Positions 27,285 through 37,387 of a DNA stretch of 64,000 bases are shown piece by piece. Location of the stretch: assembly GCA_963715025.1 (NCBI GenBank), contig CAVQQQ010000003.1:372001-436000 (forward strand). Direction: 5' to 3'. Below the pieces are notes generated by a model, which saw only the letters and a program-made list of their open reading frames with translations, was not told the DNA's origin and did not search any database. How positions within the stretch are numbered: the stretch's first letter is position 1; every line of letters begins with the position of its first letter. The stretch comes from DASSJT01 sp963715025 (lineage in GTDB: Bacteria > Actinomycetota > Actinomycetes > Actinomycetales > Dermatophilaceae). A program made the translations under genes and the position numbers.

Positions 27285-28619
27285 GTGACCGCACGGACCA
27301 AGCCCGGCCGGACGGGATACCGTCTGGGGCACCGCGGCGCCATCGTCGCCAGTCTGTTGACCATTGGCGGCGTGGTGGCCAGCGGCGGCCCGGCCTCGGG
27401 GGCCACGACCCCGCCGCCCAGTCCGGCGTCCACCGCGCTGACGCTCAGCGTGGTCACGCGGGCTGACAACAAGCTGCCCAAGCCGACGCGAAGCCTCGAC
27501 CCTGAACTCACGGTCGGCGGCCCACGGCTCGCATCCATGGGCCTCGCCGTCGACCGGCCGGCCTCCGTGCCCGCTCCACCGAGGCTTCCCTGTGTGGCGT
27601 GGCTGCTCGCCGACATGGACACCGGTGACGTGTTGGCCGCCCAGGCACCGCACGCCTTACTGCTCCCCGCCAGCACCCTCAAAACGCTGACCGCGCTCGT
27701 GACACTGCCCAAGGTGGATGCCGCCAAGGCTTACCAGGCCACCGACGCCGACGCCCGTGCCGACGGAACCCGGGCGGGCATGGTGCCGGGGCTGACGTAC
27801 ACCGGGCGCGACCTGTTCAACGCGCTCATCATGTCCTCGGCGAACGACGCCGCGTACGCCCTGGCCCGGATCAGCGGCGGCCTGCCCGCCACACTGGAGG
27901 AGATGAACGCCAAGGCCGCGTGGCTCGGCGCGCACGACACCACGGCACGCGACCCGGCCGGGCTCGACGCACCCGGGCAGATGTCGAGCCCCTACGACCT
28001 GGCGCTCATCGGCCGTGCCGCCATGCAACTGCCGGACTTTCGGACGTACGCGAGCCGGAAGCAGGTCGCCTTCCCCGGGGCCAGGAAGCCCGACGGCAAG
28101 CGGGGCAGCTTCATGATCAGCAACCACGACAAGATGCTGTACAACTATCCCGGCACCATCGGGGTCAAGAACGGGTACACCATCGCGGCACACCAGACGC
28201 TCATCTCGGCCGTGACGCGCGGTGGCAAGACATATCTGCTCACCGAGATGTACGGCACGAACGGCAGCTGGCGGCCCACGGCGGCGATGTTCGACTGGGC
28301 ATTCGCGCATGGCACCGCGGTCACCCCGGTCGGCCGGCTCGTGGAGCCTGGCGAGGTCCCGGTCGCGCCAGGCCCGTCTACCCCCGGGACGGCTGCGACC
28401 ACTGCTGCCGGCGGTGGGGGTGCCGCCGGCGCGGCCCCTGGCCGGGCGCCGGCGTTCGGGGGGGCCAGCGCCGCTCTGCAGGTACTGCGCGGGTTCTGGC
28501 CCGTGCACAGCACGGTCGGGACGGCTGCCCTGGCTGGCATGATGGCGCTGATCATCGTCTGGACGGTCGCCCTGCGCCGCCGCCGACGACGCGGGTACTC
28601 CTCGCGGCACCGGGCCTGA
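27285..28619 (+). CDS. D-alanyl-D-alanine carboxypeptidase (S11, PBP5/6 type)
   Basis: 444 residues from GTG at 27285, preferred because GGGAGG lies 9 nt upstream; ATG at 27267 has none. Signal/anchor helix at about 18-36, then the penicilloyl serine transferase domain: S130-TLK133, S185-A-N187 and K295-N-G297 (KTG in most family members is KNG here). After a Gly/Ala/Pro linker, one C-terminal membrane helix and an Arg-rich tail anchor it. It trims the terminal D-Ala of peptidoglycan stem peptides outside the membrane. Confidence 0.88.
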   Translation: MTARTKPGRTGYRLGHRGAIVASLLTIGGVVASGGPASGATTPPPSPASTALTLSVVTRADNKLPKPTRSLDPELTVGGPRLASMGLAVDRPASVPAPPRLPCVAWLLADMDTGDVLAAQAPHALLLPASTLKTLTALVTLPKVDAAKAYQATDADARADGTRAGMVPGLTYTGRDLFNALIMSSANDAAYALARISGGLPATLEEMNAKAAWLGAHDTTARDPAGLDAPGQMSSPYDLALIGRAAMQLPDFRTYASRKQVAFPGARKPDGKRGSFMISNHDKMLYNYPGTIGVKNGYTIAAHQTLISAVTRGGKTYLLTEMYGTNGSWRPTAAMFDWAFAHGTAVTPVGRLVEPGEVPVAPGPSTPGTAATTAAGGGGAAGAAPGRAPAFGGASAALQVLRGFWPVHSTVGTAALAGMMALIIVWTVALRRRRRRGYSSRHRA

Positions 28620-28726
28620 GCAGTCGACACCCAGCGGCGCCATGTCGCCCCCCACCACAGTGCTGGCCACCCTGTCGCCTTACCAGCCGACAGAACCGCT
28701 CCCGGCAGACCCGAGGCCGTGGAGCG

Positions 28727-29881
28727 CTAGCTGCGACCGAGGCGGATCAGGGCCCGCATGGCTCGCAGGGCGGCTCCCACGCCCATCGCACCCACGGCAC
28801 CGAGCACGGCGCCGGCTGCCAGGGTTGTGCGGTCTGCCGACCGCTGACCGAAGGTCGGCAGCCCTGCATCGACCCGAGCCCGCCCCTGCGATGGTGCTGT
28901 CGACGTCCCGGTCGACGAGGCGGTCGCAGCTCCCACCGACACCCCGGTCGCGGTCCCTGCCGCGCCCTCCGGCTCGGGGCCCTCGATCAGCTTGTGCTTC
29001 TGGCCCGACGACACGAACGCCGCGACGGCGTCGAGGTCGTTGGCGGCCCAGGCCGCCGAGAGCAGCATGAGCCGCGACATGAACTGCAGCCACAGGAGCA
29101 GCCCCACCACCAGCGCGATCGACGCGAACACCGGGTTGCGCATCGTGCCAGAGATGAGCGCGGTGCCGAACAGCTTCAGCAGGGTGAGCCCCACGCCGCC
29201 GAAGATGGCGCCGTTGCGGAGGCCGCGCCAGGGGACGTCGACGCCGGACAGGACCCCCAGCATGAGCAGCACGAGACCGGTGTCGAGCAGCGCACTGACG
29301 ATCAGGCCGGCGCCGGTGACCAGCCAGTCCTGGCTGCGGAGCCCGATGAGCCCGGCCAGCCACCGGGCCGCGGAGCTCACGACGATGGTCACGCCGGCAG
29401 ACAGCGCGATACCCAGGCCGAGCGCGATCAGGACACCCACGTCGCGAAGTTTGTCGGTGGCGAAATTGCCGGGCGAACCTGCAACGCCGAAGATCGCCCG
29501 CATTCCGTCGCGCAGGGCACCCAGCCAGCCGAGGCCCGACCACAGCAGGAACGCGAGGCCGATCAGGCCGGTCGTGGTCAGCGTGGCGCCGGACGGCACT
29601 TCGAGCGGGATGATCCCCTCGCTGCTGTCGGGACTCGTCTTGACGAACCCGGGCAGCAGGTCATTGAGGTAGTCCTTGATGTGATCGAGGATCTGCGGCT
29701 GGTCGCGCAGCACGAAACCAAAGACCGTGAAGGCCAGCGCAATCGCGGGGAAGATCGAAAAGAACGCGAAGTAAGCCACACCGCCGGCAAGGAGGTTGCC
29801 CCTGGCGTCGCCATAGCGCTTCCAGGCCCGCCCCACAGCGGTCACCTGGAATCGCGCCCACCACGCCTTCACCTTTTCCAT
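28727..29881 (-). CDS. YihY/BrkB-family membrane protein
   Basis: 384 residues. Matches the YihY/virulence factor BrkB family: GGVAYFAFFSIFPAIALAF in the first helix, GLIGLAFLLWSGLGWLGALRDGM, and FGGVGLTLLKLFG with six helices in all. The Gly/Ala/Ser-rich C-terminus of about 110 residues is poorly conserved and ends in a further hydrophobic stretch. Function of the family is uncertain; it is not an RNase, as once proposed. Convergent with the carboxypeptidase; 107 nt between them show no clear terminator. Confidence 0.9.
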   Translation of the reverse strand: MEKVKAWWARFQVTAVGRAWKRYGDARGNLLAGGVAYFAFFSIFPAIALAFTVFGFVLRDQPQILDHIKDYLNDLLPGFVKTSPDSSEGIIPLEVPSGATLTTTGLIGLAFLLWSGLGWLGALRDGMRAIFGVAGSPGNFATDKLRDVGVLIALGLGIALSAGVTIVVSSAARWLAGLIGLRSQDWLVTGAGLIVSALLDTGLVLLMLGVLSGVDVPWRGLRNGAIFGGVGLTLLKLFGTALISGTMRNPVFASIALVVGLLLWLQFMSRLMLLSAAWAANDLDAVAAFVSSGQKHKLIEGPEPEGAAGTATGVSVGAATASSTGTSTAPSQGRARVDAGLPTFGQRSADRTTLAAGAVLGAVGAMGVGAALRAMRALIRLGRS

Positions 29882-29986
29882 ACGCCTGCCTCCTTGTCCG
29901 ACTCATACCCCACTGCAGCACCGGCACGAGGGCTCGCGGACCACCTCCCGAGGGCTCGTGCAGCAACGCAAGGGCCCCGGGAGCAC

Positions 29987-30499
29987 CTACCCGAGGAGCG
30001 GGAACGGACGCACGGGTCGCCAGACCCCGTCGGAGCCGTGCTCATAGAGGTGGAACTGCGACACGGTGAACTCCGCTTCGAAGTCCGCGAGCTCACGGAA
30101 GGCGCGGTCGAGGCTGGCGTCCGAGACATCGTGGGCCACGGTGACATGGGGGTGGTAGTGGAACTCCAGGATCCGGTCGATGGGCCCGCTGCGCACCGCC
30201 CGCTCGAGCACCTCGCACTCGCCAATGCCCTGCGAGACCTGGACGAACACCACCGGCGAGATGGGGCGGAAGGTCCCGGTCCCACGCAACACCATGGAGA
30301 AGGGCGGCGTGTGGGCGCTGACCTCTTCGAGGTACGTGGTGAATTTCTCGAGGGTCTCGTCGTCGGTCTCGGTCGGAGGCAGGAGCGTCACGTGCGTCGG
30401 AATCGACCAGGCCATCGAGTCGTCGAACGACGCCCGACGTGACTGGAGCTCGTCCCCGTGGGGGTTGGGGATGGCGATCGAGACACCGATGGTGGGCAC
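29987..30499 (-). CDS. 2'-5' RNA ligase/2H phosphoesterase family protein
   Basis: 170 residues with THVTLLPP near 35 and HPHVTVAHD near 117, the two HxT motifs of the 2H fold. A few basic residues follow the C-terminal strand. Next to trpS on the same strand, 11 nt apart, so they are probably co-transcribed. The substrate cannot be inferred; RNA 2',3'-cyclic phosphodiesterase activity is typical of the family. Confidence 0.87.
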   Translation of the reverse strand: MPTIGVSIAIPNPHGDELQSRRASFDDSMAWSIPTHVTLLPPTETDDETLEKFTTYLEEVSAHTPPFSMVLRGTGTFRPISPVVFVQVSQGIGECEVLERAVRSGPIDRILEFHYHPHVTVAHDVSDASLDRAFRELADFEAEFTVSQFHLYEHGSDGVWRPVRPFPLLG

Positions 30500-30510
30500 G
30501 ATTTCGGACC

Positions 30511-31530
30511 CTACCGCGCGGGGCGGAGTAGGCCCACCGTGTCGTAGACACGGCTCATCGTGGCTGCGGCGATCTCGCGGGCGCGGTCGGCCCCGTCGGC
30601 CAGGATGCGGTCGAGCTCTGCGGGGTCGGCGAGCAGCTCGTTCATGCGGTCGCGGAATGGCGTGACCGTCTCGACCACGACCTCGGCCACGTCCTTCTTG
30701 AGCTCCCCGTAGCCCTTGCCGGCATAGGCCCGCTCGAGCTCCTCGATCCTGGTTCCCGACAGCACCGAGTGGATCACCAGCAGGTTGGACACCCCGGGCT
30801 TGGCGTCCGGGTCGTAGAGCACGTCACGGTCGGCGTCGGTCACGGCGGACTTGATCTTCTTCACGGTGCGGGACGGGTCGGCCATCATCTCGATCAGGCC
30901 GTTCTCGGACGAGCCCGTCTTGGACATTTTGGACGTCGGGTCCTGGAGGTCCATGATCTTGGCGGACTCCTTGATGATGTGCGGCTCGGGCACGGTCAGG
31001 GTCTGGCCGTAGCGGGCATTGAACCGCTGCGCCAGGTCGCGCGTGATCTCCAGGTGCTGCCGCTGGTCCTCGCCGACCGGGACGTAGGCCGCGTCGTACA
31101 TCAGGATGTCGGCCGCCATGAGCACCGGGTACGTGAACAGCCCGACGTTGGCGTTCTGACCCTTGGCGACCTTGTCCTTGAACTGCGTCATGCGGCTCGC
31201 TTCGCCGACCCCGGTGATGCAGCCCAGCACCCACGACAGCTCGGTGTGCTCCCTGATGTGGCTCTGGACGAAGACCGCCGAGCGCTTGGGATCCACGCCG
31301 CCGGCGATGTACTGCGCAGCCGTGACCCGGGTGCGCCGACGCAGCACCTCGGGGTCGGTCGGCACGGTCAACGCGTGCAGGTCGGCGACGAAGTAGAACG
31401 CGTCGAAGTCGTCCTGCAGGCCCACCCAGTTGACCAGCGCTCCGATGTAGTTGCCGAGGTGGAGCGAATCGCTGGTCGGCTGCATGCCCGAGAGGATGCG
31501 GGGCAGGCCACCCGTAGTGGGAGAGGACAT
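30511..31530 (-). CDS. trpS: Tryptophanyl-tRNA synthetase
   Basis: 339 residues from ATG at 31530 (ATG at 31539 also possible). Charges tRNA-Trp. Class I signatures: SGMQPTSDSLHLGNY, with HLGN as the HIGH motif at 24-27, and KMSKTGSS as the KMSKS motif near 203; GEDQRQHLEI is also conserved. No strong ribosome-binding site, so a leaderless or short-leader transcript is possible. In relatives xth commonly lies next to trpS; here a galactoside island follows instead. Confidence 0.96.
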   Translation of the reverse strand: MSSPTTGGLPRILSGMQPTSDSLHLGNYIGALVNWVGLQDDFDAFYFVADLHALTVPTDPEVLRRRTRVTAAQYIAGGVDPKRSAVFVQSHIREHTELSWVLGCITGVGEASRMTQFKDKVAKGQNANVGLFTYPVLMAADILMYDAAYVPVGEDQRQHLEITRDLAQRFNARYGQTLTVPEPHIIKESAKIMDLQDPTSKMSKTGSSENGLIEMMADPSRTVKKIKSAVTDADRDVLYDPDAKPGVSNLLVIHSVLSGTRIEELERAYAGKGYGELKKDVAEVVVETVTPFRDRMNELLADPAELDRILADGADRAREIAAATMSRVYDTVGLLRPAR

Positions 31531-31631
31531 GGCCGCCATTGTGTCAGGCACAGCGATCAGCCCGCGCCGGGGTTGTGGACGACAGCAGCGGTGTGCCGGC
31601 CCGTTGCCGTGAGTTTCCGGGCATCCGCTGG

Positions 31632-33852
31632 TCAGGTGAGGTGGAGCAGGAATCCCTGGGCCGGCGCTAGGACCGGCATGGGGAGACCGACCTGCGACAG
31701 CAGGGCGCCGCTGGCCCGGAAGCCTGCACCCAGCGCGGCCTCCCACCAGCCCGGCGGGCTGGTCTGGACCGTATGTGGTGTGCCCGCCTCCGTGCGTACC
31801 CGCACGGTGTACTCCCGGCCCGGGTCGAGGCCCGGCAGGGGCACGAGACCAGGCACGGCGCGCCGCGACGTCACGAGCCGCGCGACGGAGAACACGGCCT
31901 CGTCACGGCTGGACGAAAGAGTGCCCGTGAGCAGGAGCGACCCGTCGTCGGCCTCGTCTCGCACCAGCTCTCCACTGTGCAACAGGCCGCGCAGGTCGCG
32001 ATAGAGGCCGGACCAGGCGGTCAGCGCCGCGCGCTCCGTCGGCGAGCACGAGGTGATGTCCCACTCCAGGCCGGCGTGGCCCTGCAGCGCCATGAGCAGG
32101 CGGAACGACAGGTCCAGCGTGCGGTGGGTCGTGTGCGCCGTCGGCGGGCCGACGTGGCTGCCCATCAGCTCGGCGGGCACAAGGAGCGAGGTCCAGCGCT
32201 GGATCTGCGCGCGCTCCAGCGCGTCGTTGCAGTCGCTCGTCCAGATCCGGTCGGTGCGGGCCAGGATGCCCAGGTCGACACGGGCGCCCCCGCTGGCGCA
32301 GGACTCGATCTCCAGCCCCGGGTGGGCAGCGCGAAGCCGGTCCAGGACGGCATACAGCGCCGTGGTCTGAACGTGCGTGGCGGGCGCGTCCACCAGTCCG
32401 CCTCCTGTGCGCACCGACTCCATGAGGTCGCGGTTGTGGTCCCACTTGAGGAAGTCGATGCCGTACTCGCCCACCAGCGCACTGATCCGGTCGACCACGT
32501 ACTCGGCCGCGTCCGCGTTGGCGAGGTCGAGCACCTGCTGGTGCCGCCACTCCCGAGGGTGACCCGCTACCGGGCCCAGCACCCAGTCGGGGTGGGCCCG
32601 CACCAGGTCGCTGTCGACGTTGACCATCTCCGGCTCGAACCAGAGCCCGAACTCCATCCCCAGGCCCTTCACGTGCTCGACGATCGCGCCGAGCCCCTCC
32701 GGCCATGCGTCCGTCGAGACCATCCAGTCGCCGAGGCCGGCCTGGTCGTTGCGCCGCCCGCCGAACCACCCGTCGTCAAGCACGAACCGCTCCACCCCGA
32801 TGGCTGCGGCGGTGTCGGCAAGCTCGCGCAGGCGGTCCAGGTCGTGGTCGAAGTAGACGGCCTCCCAGGTGTTGAGCACCAGCGGCCGGGGCCTTCGCGG
32901 CCGGCCCTCCCCGGCCAGGCGCTCGGCCCGCTCGGCGCGCTGGCTGGCATGCAGTCGCCGGGACACACCGTCGAGGCCGTCACCGGCATACGTGAAGACG
33001 ACTTCGGGCGTGCTGTAGCGCCCTCCTGGGCCCAGGCGCACCTCGCCCGGCGCGAGTGCCTCGCCCCCGGCCAGGATCGCCGCGTGCAGCCCCGCCCCCT
33101 CGGGAAGCCGCTCGACGAGGTGCTCGTGGTCGCCGCTCCACGCCACGTGGCAGCGCCCACACCTCGCCCGACCGGAAACCGAAACCGGGCGTCCCCGCCG
33201 ACAGCAGGAGCGTCGCGTCGTGGCCCGTGCGCCCCCGGTGGCCGACTCGGAGATGGGTGCCCTCCTGGAGCGCGCTGCGCTGCGGTGCGCGCTCGCGGCA
33301 CCATCGGCCGGTGAGATCGAGAACCTCGGTGGCGCGGGCCGGGAGCGGCAGCACCACGCGCAGGGCGGCCACGTCGACGGGCTCGGGGCGCTCGGAGCGG
33401 TTGGCCAGCGAGGCGCGGACGCGGAGCACGCCGTGGTCATCGAGGGCAAAGACCTGCTCCAGTTCGAGCCCCAGCGCCGTGTCCGTGGCCCGGATCGTGG
33501 CCATGCGCCCGTCAGCGACCGCCTCGGCGACCTCCCACCGGGCAGCGGCGTGGCCGCCCGCGCGGTGGAGCGACAGGCCCGGCGTACCGAGCCAGCCGTC
33601 GGAGGGTGAGGGCAGTGTGGTCAGGGGCCAGGGCCGGTCCAGGGCGCTGTGGGGCACCGGTCCTCGCAGGCCCAGCAGTCCGGCATACACGCTGGGGTAT
33701 GCCGGTGACGCGCCTTCGGGCGGAACCGCGCCTTCGAGGTCGGCACCCCAGTGGAGAACCTCGGGCAGCCCCTGCCGGCCCTTTCGTCGCGAGGCGTCGA
33801 GCACGAGGGCGACACCGGCTGCCCGGAGGACGAGGAGGCCGGGCTCCGTCAT
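31632..33852 (-). CDS. Alpha-galactosidase (GH36), one apparent frameshift
   Basis: Hydrolyses terminal alpha-galactosides (melibiose, raffinose). ATG at 33852 overlaps the permease stop (ATGA). The N-terminal beta-sandwich is in one frame up to FRSGEVWAL; the catalytic barrel is in the next frame (HVAWSGDHEHL onward), so the switch is at about 33150. Removing one base of CTGCCACGTG restores 739 residues. GH36 motifs: LNTWEAVYFDHD, FVLDDGWFGGR, LWFEPEMVN, FLKWDHNRD with nucleophile Asp, and ESCASGGARVDLG, WTSDCNDALER with acid/base Asp. Probably cytoplasmic; no signal peptide. Confidence 0.87.
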
Positions 33853-34766
33853 CCCTTCGTCGCCCCCAGCGTGAGGCCGGCGACGAACTGCTTCTGGAGG
33901 AGGAAGAAGATCACCAGGGTGGGGATCGCGACAATGACCGAGCCCGCCGCAACCAGGTTGTTGTCGGTGAAGAACTGGCCGCGCAGGTTGTTGAGCGAGC
34001 TGGTGACCGGGTACTTGTCGCCCGACTGGATCAGGACCGTGGCCCAGAAGAACTCGTTGTAGATCCACGTGACCTCGAGGGTCGCCAGGGCGGCGAGCGG
34101 CGGCCGGCACAGGGGCAGGGTGAGCTGGAAGAACTGGCGCAGCACCCCCGCGCCGTCGACGACGGCCGACTCGTAGAGCTCGCGCGGGATGGTCTTCATG
34201 TAGTTGCTGAGCACGAAGGCGCAGAAGCCGGTCTGGAAGGCCACGTTGACCGCGATCAGGCCCCAGTAGCTGTTGAGCAGCGTGCCCGAGTCGCTCATCC
34301 AGAAGGGGACCTCGATCGCGCGGAACATGCGGTAGACCGGGATCAGCAGCGCTTGGGGCGGCAGGAGGTTCGCGGCGGTGAACAGGCCGAGGAGGATCAG
34401 GTTGAAGCGGTAGGAGAAGCGAGCCACCACGAAGGCGATGCAGCAGGAGAGGAAGAGGGTCAGCAGCACCGCGGGGATGGTGATGATCGCGGAGTTGAGG
34501 AAGTGGCGGCCGAAGTCGGCCTGCTGCCATGCGTTGACGTAGTTGCGGGTGGTGAAGCCGCCCAACGACACGTAGCCGTGGGTGGCGGTGTAGGCGTAGT
34601 CGCGGAACGAGTTGACGACCGCCAGCGCGATCGGCGCGAGCCAGAGCAGTGAGACCACGGCGAGGAACACCGCGATGCCCCAGGTGGAGCCGCTGGGGCC
34701 GCCGGCCTTGGGCTGCAGCATCCTCGTGGCGGTACGTGTGGCGACCTCGGTCGTCGTAGCGCTCAT
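33849..34766 (-). CDS. Carbohydrate ABC transporter permease 2
   Basis: 305 residues, six membrane segments. Matches the MalG-type subunit of CUT1 sugar importers, with the ATPase-docking EAA loop at SAVVDGAGVLRQFFQLTLPLCRP (E-x-A-x(3)-D-G-A-G-x(8)-L-P pattern). ATG overlaps the permease 1 stop (ATGA). No ATPase gene is in the operon; actinobacterial CUT1 importers usually share the MsiK ATPase encoded elsewhere. Confidence 0.92.
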   Translation of the reverse strand: MSATTTEVATRTATRMLQPKAGGPSGSTWGIAVFLAVVSLLWLAPIALAVVNSFRDYAYTATHGYVSLGGFTTRNYVNAWQQADFGRHFLNSAIITIPAVLLTLFLSCCIAFVVARFSYRFNLILLGLFTAANLLPPQALLIPVYRMFRAIEVPFWMSDSGTLLNSYWGLIAVNVAFQTGFCAFVLSNYMKTIPRELYESAVVDGAGVLRQFFQLTLPLCRPPLAALATLEVTWIYNEFFWATVLIQSGDKYPVTSSLNNLRGQFFTDNNLVAAGSVIVAIPTLVIFFLLQKQFVAGLTLGATKG

Positions 34767-35654
34767 GACTGCTCCCTCATGATCACGCGCAGGTAGAAGG
34801 CGATGAAGACGGTGGAGATCACCAGCATGATCGTCGCGAGGGCCGAGCCGAAGCCGATCCGGCTGGCCTCCCCGACGATGTTCTGGGTGACCAGGGTCGA
34901 GATCAGCTCGAGCCCGTTGCGGCCCTTGTTGATGACCCAGACCAGGTCGAAGGCGCGCAGCGACTCGATCACGGTCACGACCAGGACGATGATGTTGATC
35001 GGCCGCATCACCGGGAAGCACCACCCTGAAGAAGGTCGTGCGCTCGCTGGCCCCGTCGACCTTGGCGGCCTCGCGCAGGGACGGGTCGACCCCCTTCAGG
35101 CCGGCCAGGTAGAGCAGCATGACGTAGCCCGATGTGCCGCCAGCTCGCCGCGACGAGGGCCGCCCAGAGGTTGACGCTCGGGTCGCCGTACCAGTCGGTC
35201 GTGCCGCCGGTGATCGCGTTGAGCACGCCCTGGTCGCGCGAGTAGATCAGCTGCCAGATGAACCCGACCAGGGCCAGGGACAGGACCACCGGCAGGTAGA
35301 GGGCGGTCTGGTAGAAGCGCGATCCCTTGACCCCGCGGTCGAGCAGCACGGCGAGGAAGATCCCGAGCGGCGTCGCGACCAGGAACATCACCGCGAGCCA
35401 GATGAGGTTGTGCTGGATCGCCGGCCAGAACGGCGGATAGATCGTGACCACGTCGGCGTAGTTCTTGCCGACCGATGAACTTCGCCGAGGAGATCGGGCC
35501 GATCCCGTCCCAGTTGGTGAACGAGAGCAGGACCGACCCGATGGCCGGAAGCCAGACCAGGGCTATGACGATCAGCGTCGGGACGGCGATCATGAGGGCG
35601 ACGACCACGCGGTCGAACCCCGAGAGCTGGTTGATTCCCCGTGTACCTGGCCAT
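34763..35654 (-). CDS. Carbohydrate ABC transporter permease 1, four apparent frameshifts
   Basis: MalF-type CUT1 permease spread over five frames. ATG at 35654 has GAGGAG upstream. Pieces in order: MARYT, then RGINQLSGFDRVVVALM to SAKFIGR, then NYADVVTIYPPFW to ASWRHIG, then YVMLLYLAGLKG to FFRVV, then MRPINIIVLVV to the end. The switches are at about 35645, 35476, 35129 and 35013, each needing removal of one base. The repaired protein is 295 residues, the normal length. The EAA loop LREAAKVDGAS is intact. Four errors in one gene suggest poor local sequence, though real decay is not excluded. Confidence 0.8.
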
Positions 35655-35702
35655 GCGGCATCTCCTCTTCGGGCGGGAAGGCGAGTGCGTCTTCTCAGCG
35701 GA

Positions 35703-37047
35703 TCACGCTGCAAAGATGCTCTTCTTCTGCTGCTCGATCTTGTTGACGAGGCCGTCGATGTCCTTCGGGTTCTTGATGAAGTGCTGGATGGCCGGGATCA
35801 TCACCGTGGACGCGAAGTCGGGGCGGGTGTCGCGGTCGAGGAACTGGGCGATCGACTTCGCGGACTTCACGAACTCGACCGACTTCTTCTGGAGCGCGGT
35901 GTAGCTGGTCTGGCTGGCCTGGTCGTTGGTGGCGATGACGCTGGGGTCCGCCTTGACGGCCAGCTCCTGCGCCGGGCCTGAGCCGAGGTACCCCAACAGC
36001 TTCTTGGCGCCGGCCTCGTTCTTGGGCCGATTGGCCATCATGTAGCCGTCGATCGGCGCCTCGATGGCGTCGGTGCCGATCGTCGGGTCGATTTCGGGGA
36101 AGGTGAAGAAGTCGAGGTCGTCCTGCTCGGCGCCCTTGGCGAACTGCTGCGCCACGAACGCGCCGAGCAGGTAGATGCCGGCCTTGCTTCTGCTGGAGCG
36201 CCTGGGCCGCCTCCTGCCAGGTGCGCCCGAGCGAGTCGGGCTGGTGCAGCGGCAGGATGCCCGCCCACGTGTCGAAGACCTTCTTGACCTTGTCGGAGTT
36301 CCATGCCTCCTTGCCCGCCATCAGGCTGACGTGGAAGTCGTAGCCGTTGATGCGCAGGTTGAGCTGGTCGAACGTGCCCATCGCCGGCCAGCCGTCCTTG
36401 TCGCCGAACGCGATCGGGACGAGGCCGTCCTTCTTCATCTGGGCGCCGAGGGCGTTGAGGTCGTCGAGGGTCTTGGGGATCTGGTAGCCGTGCTTGGAGA
36501 ACACGCTCTTGCGGTAGAAGATCGCCCACGGGTAGTAGGTGGACGGCACGAAGTACTGCTTGCCGTCGTCACCGGTGGAGGCCTTCTTGAGCGCGTCGCC
36601 CAGTCCCGAGAGTCCACTCCAGACGTCGGAGATGTCCCCCGCGAGGTCCTTGGAGGCGAAGAAGCGCATCCGGTATCCCGCGAACCACGTGAAGACGTCG
36701 TCGGGAGATCCCTGCAGGTAGTTGTTGATGTTCTCCTGGAACGTGTTGTGGTCGACCGTGTTGATCTTCACCGTGAGCCCAGAGTTGGCCTTCTGGAAGG
36801 CGTCGACGACGGACTGGACGGCGGCCTTTGGCACGGCATCCGACTGGTTGGACCCGAGAGTGACCGTTCCCGTTGCCTTGCTCGTGGTGGTGGTCCCGTC
36901 GCCGCCGCAGGCGGCCAGCAGGGATGGCGCGGCGAGCAGGGTTCCAGCCCCCACTGCGCCGCGCAGGAGGGTTCGGCGGCTGACGCCGCGGACGGACGGG
37001 GGCATGAGGCTCGCGAGGTACTCGGCCTCGGTTGAGGGGCGGGGCAT
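35703..37047 (-). CDS. Extracellular sugar-binding lipoprotein, one apparent frameshift
   Basis: Solute-binding protein of the CUT1 importer. ATG at 37047 with AAAGGAG 6 nt upstream. Twin Arg at 24-25 in SRRTLLRG and lipobox Cys47 (LLAAC) indicate Tat export and lipidation. The frame changes at about 36187: QQK in the first frame to AGIYLLGAF in the second; one base too many. The repaired length is 447 residues. The fold (TVDHNTFQENINNYL, FAGYRMRFFA, STYYPWAIFYRKSVF) is typical of family 1 sugar binders. With the alpha- and beta-galactosidases nearby, the likely cargo is a galactoside. Confidence 0.87.
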
Positions 37048-37387
37048 GTCGGTCTCCTTTGACACTGGTGGACGCCGCTTCGGTTCGATCGCCTGGACCG
37101 TTCGAACCTCAGGAGGCAACGGCACAGAATCGATCAGAAACCACCAACAACGCACTGAGAATGGCTGGGTGCTCACCCTGGTGTCAAGAGTTTGGCCGAA
37201 GTTCTCACATCTCTGTCGCAGCAGGCGGCCATGGGCCCAAGAACCTTGCACATGGTGCTGATTCAGGTGGGTTCTACAACTGCGGGGGCAGCCGCTGCCG
37301 GCCCCCGGCCGAGGAGCGGGTGCCCCTTCCGGACGGTATGTTGGTTTTTGTTGACATCAGGGCAGAGCCGACCCCAAACTGTGCCGC
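37048..37387. promoter_or_regulatory. Divergent regulatory region of the galactoside genes
   Basis: 340 nt without a gene, between the sugar-binding protein and beta-galactosidase. Two similar elements face outward: TGTTGGTTTTTGTTGACATC at 37339-37358 on the plus strand, and a minus-strand relative TTGTTGGTGGTTTCTGATC over 37132-37150. Repeats of TGTTG are typical of DeoR-family operators and a DeoR gene is in the cluster. TTGACA at 37351-37356 could be the beta-galactosidase -35, with CAAACT at 37375 as a weak -10; this would start the mRNA at about its ATG. The middle shows nothing else. Confidence 0.4.

Noticed and set aside
31540..31631. Search for the 3' end of xth next to trpS
   Set aside because: No frame in this gap resembles the ExoIII C-terminus (no SDH-type motif), so only the 5' stub is claimed.
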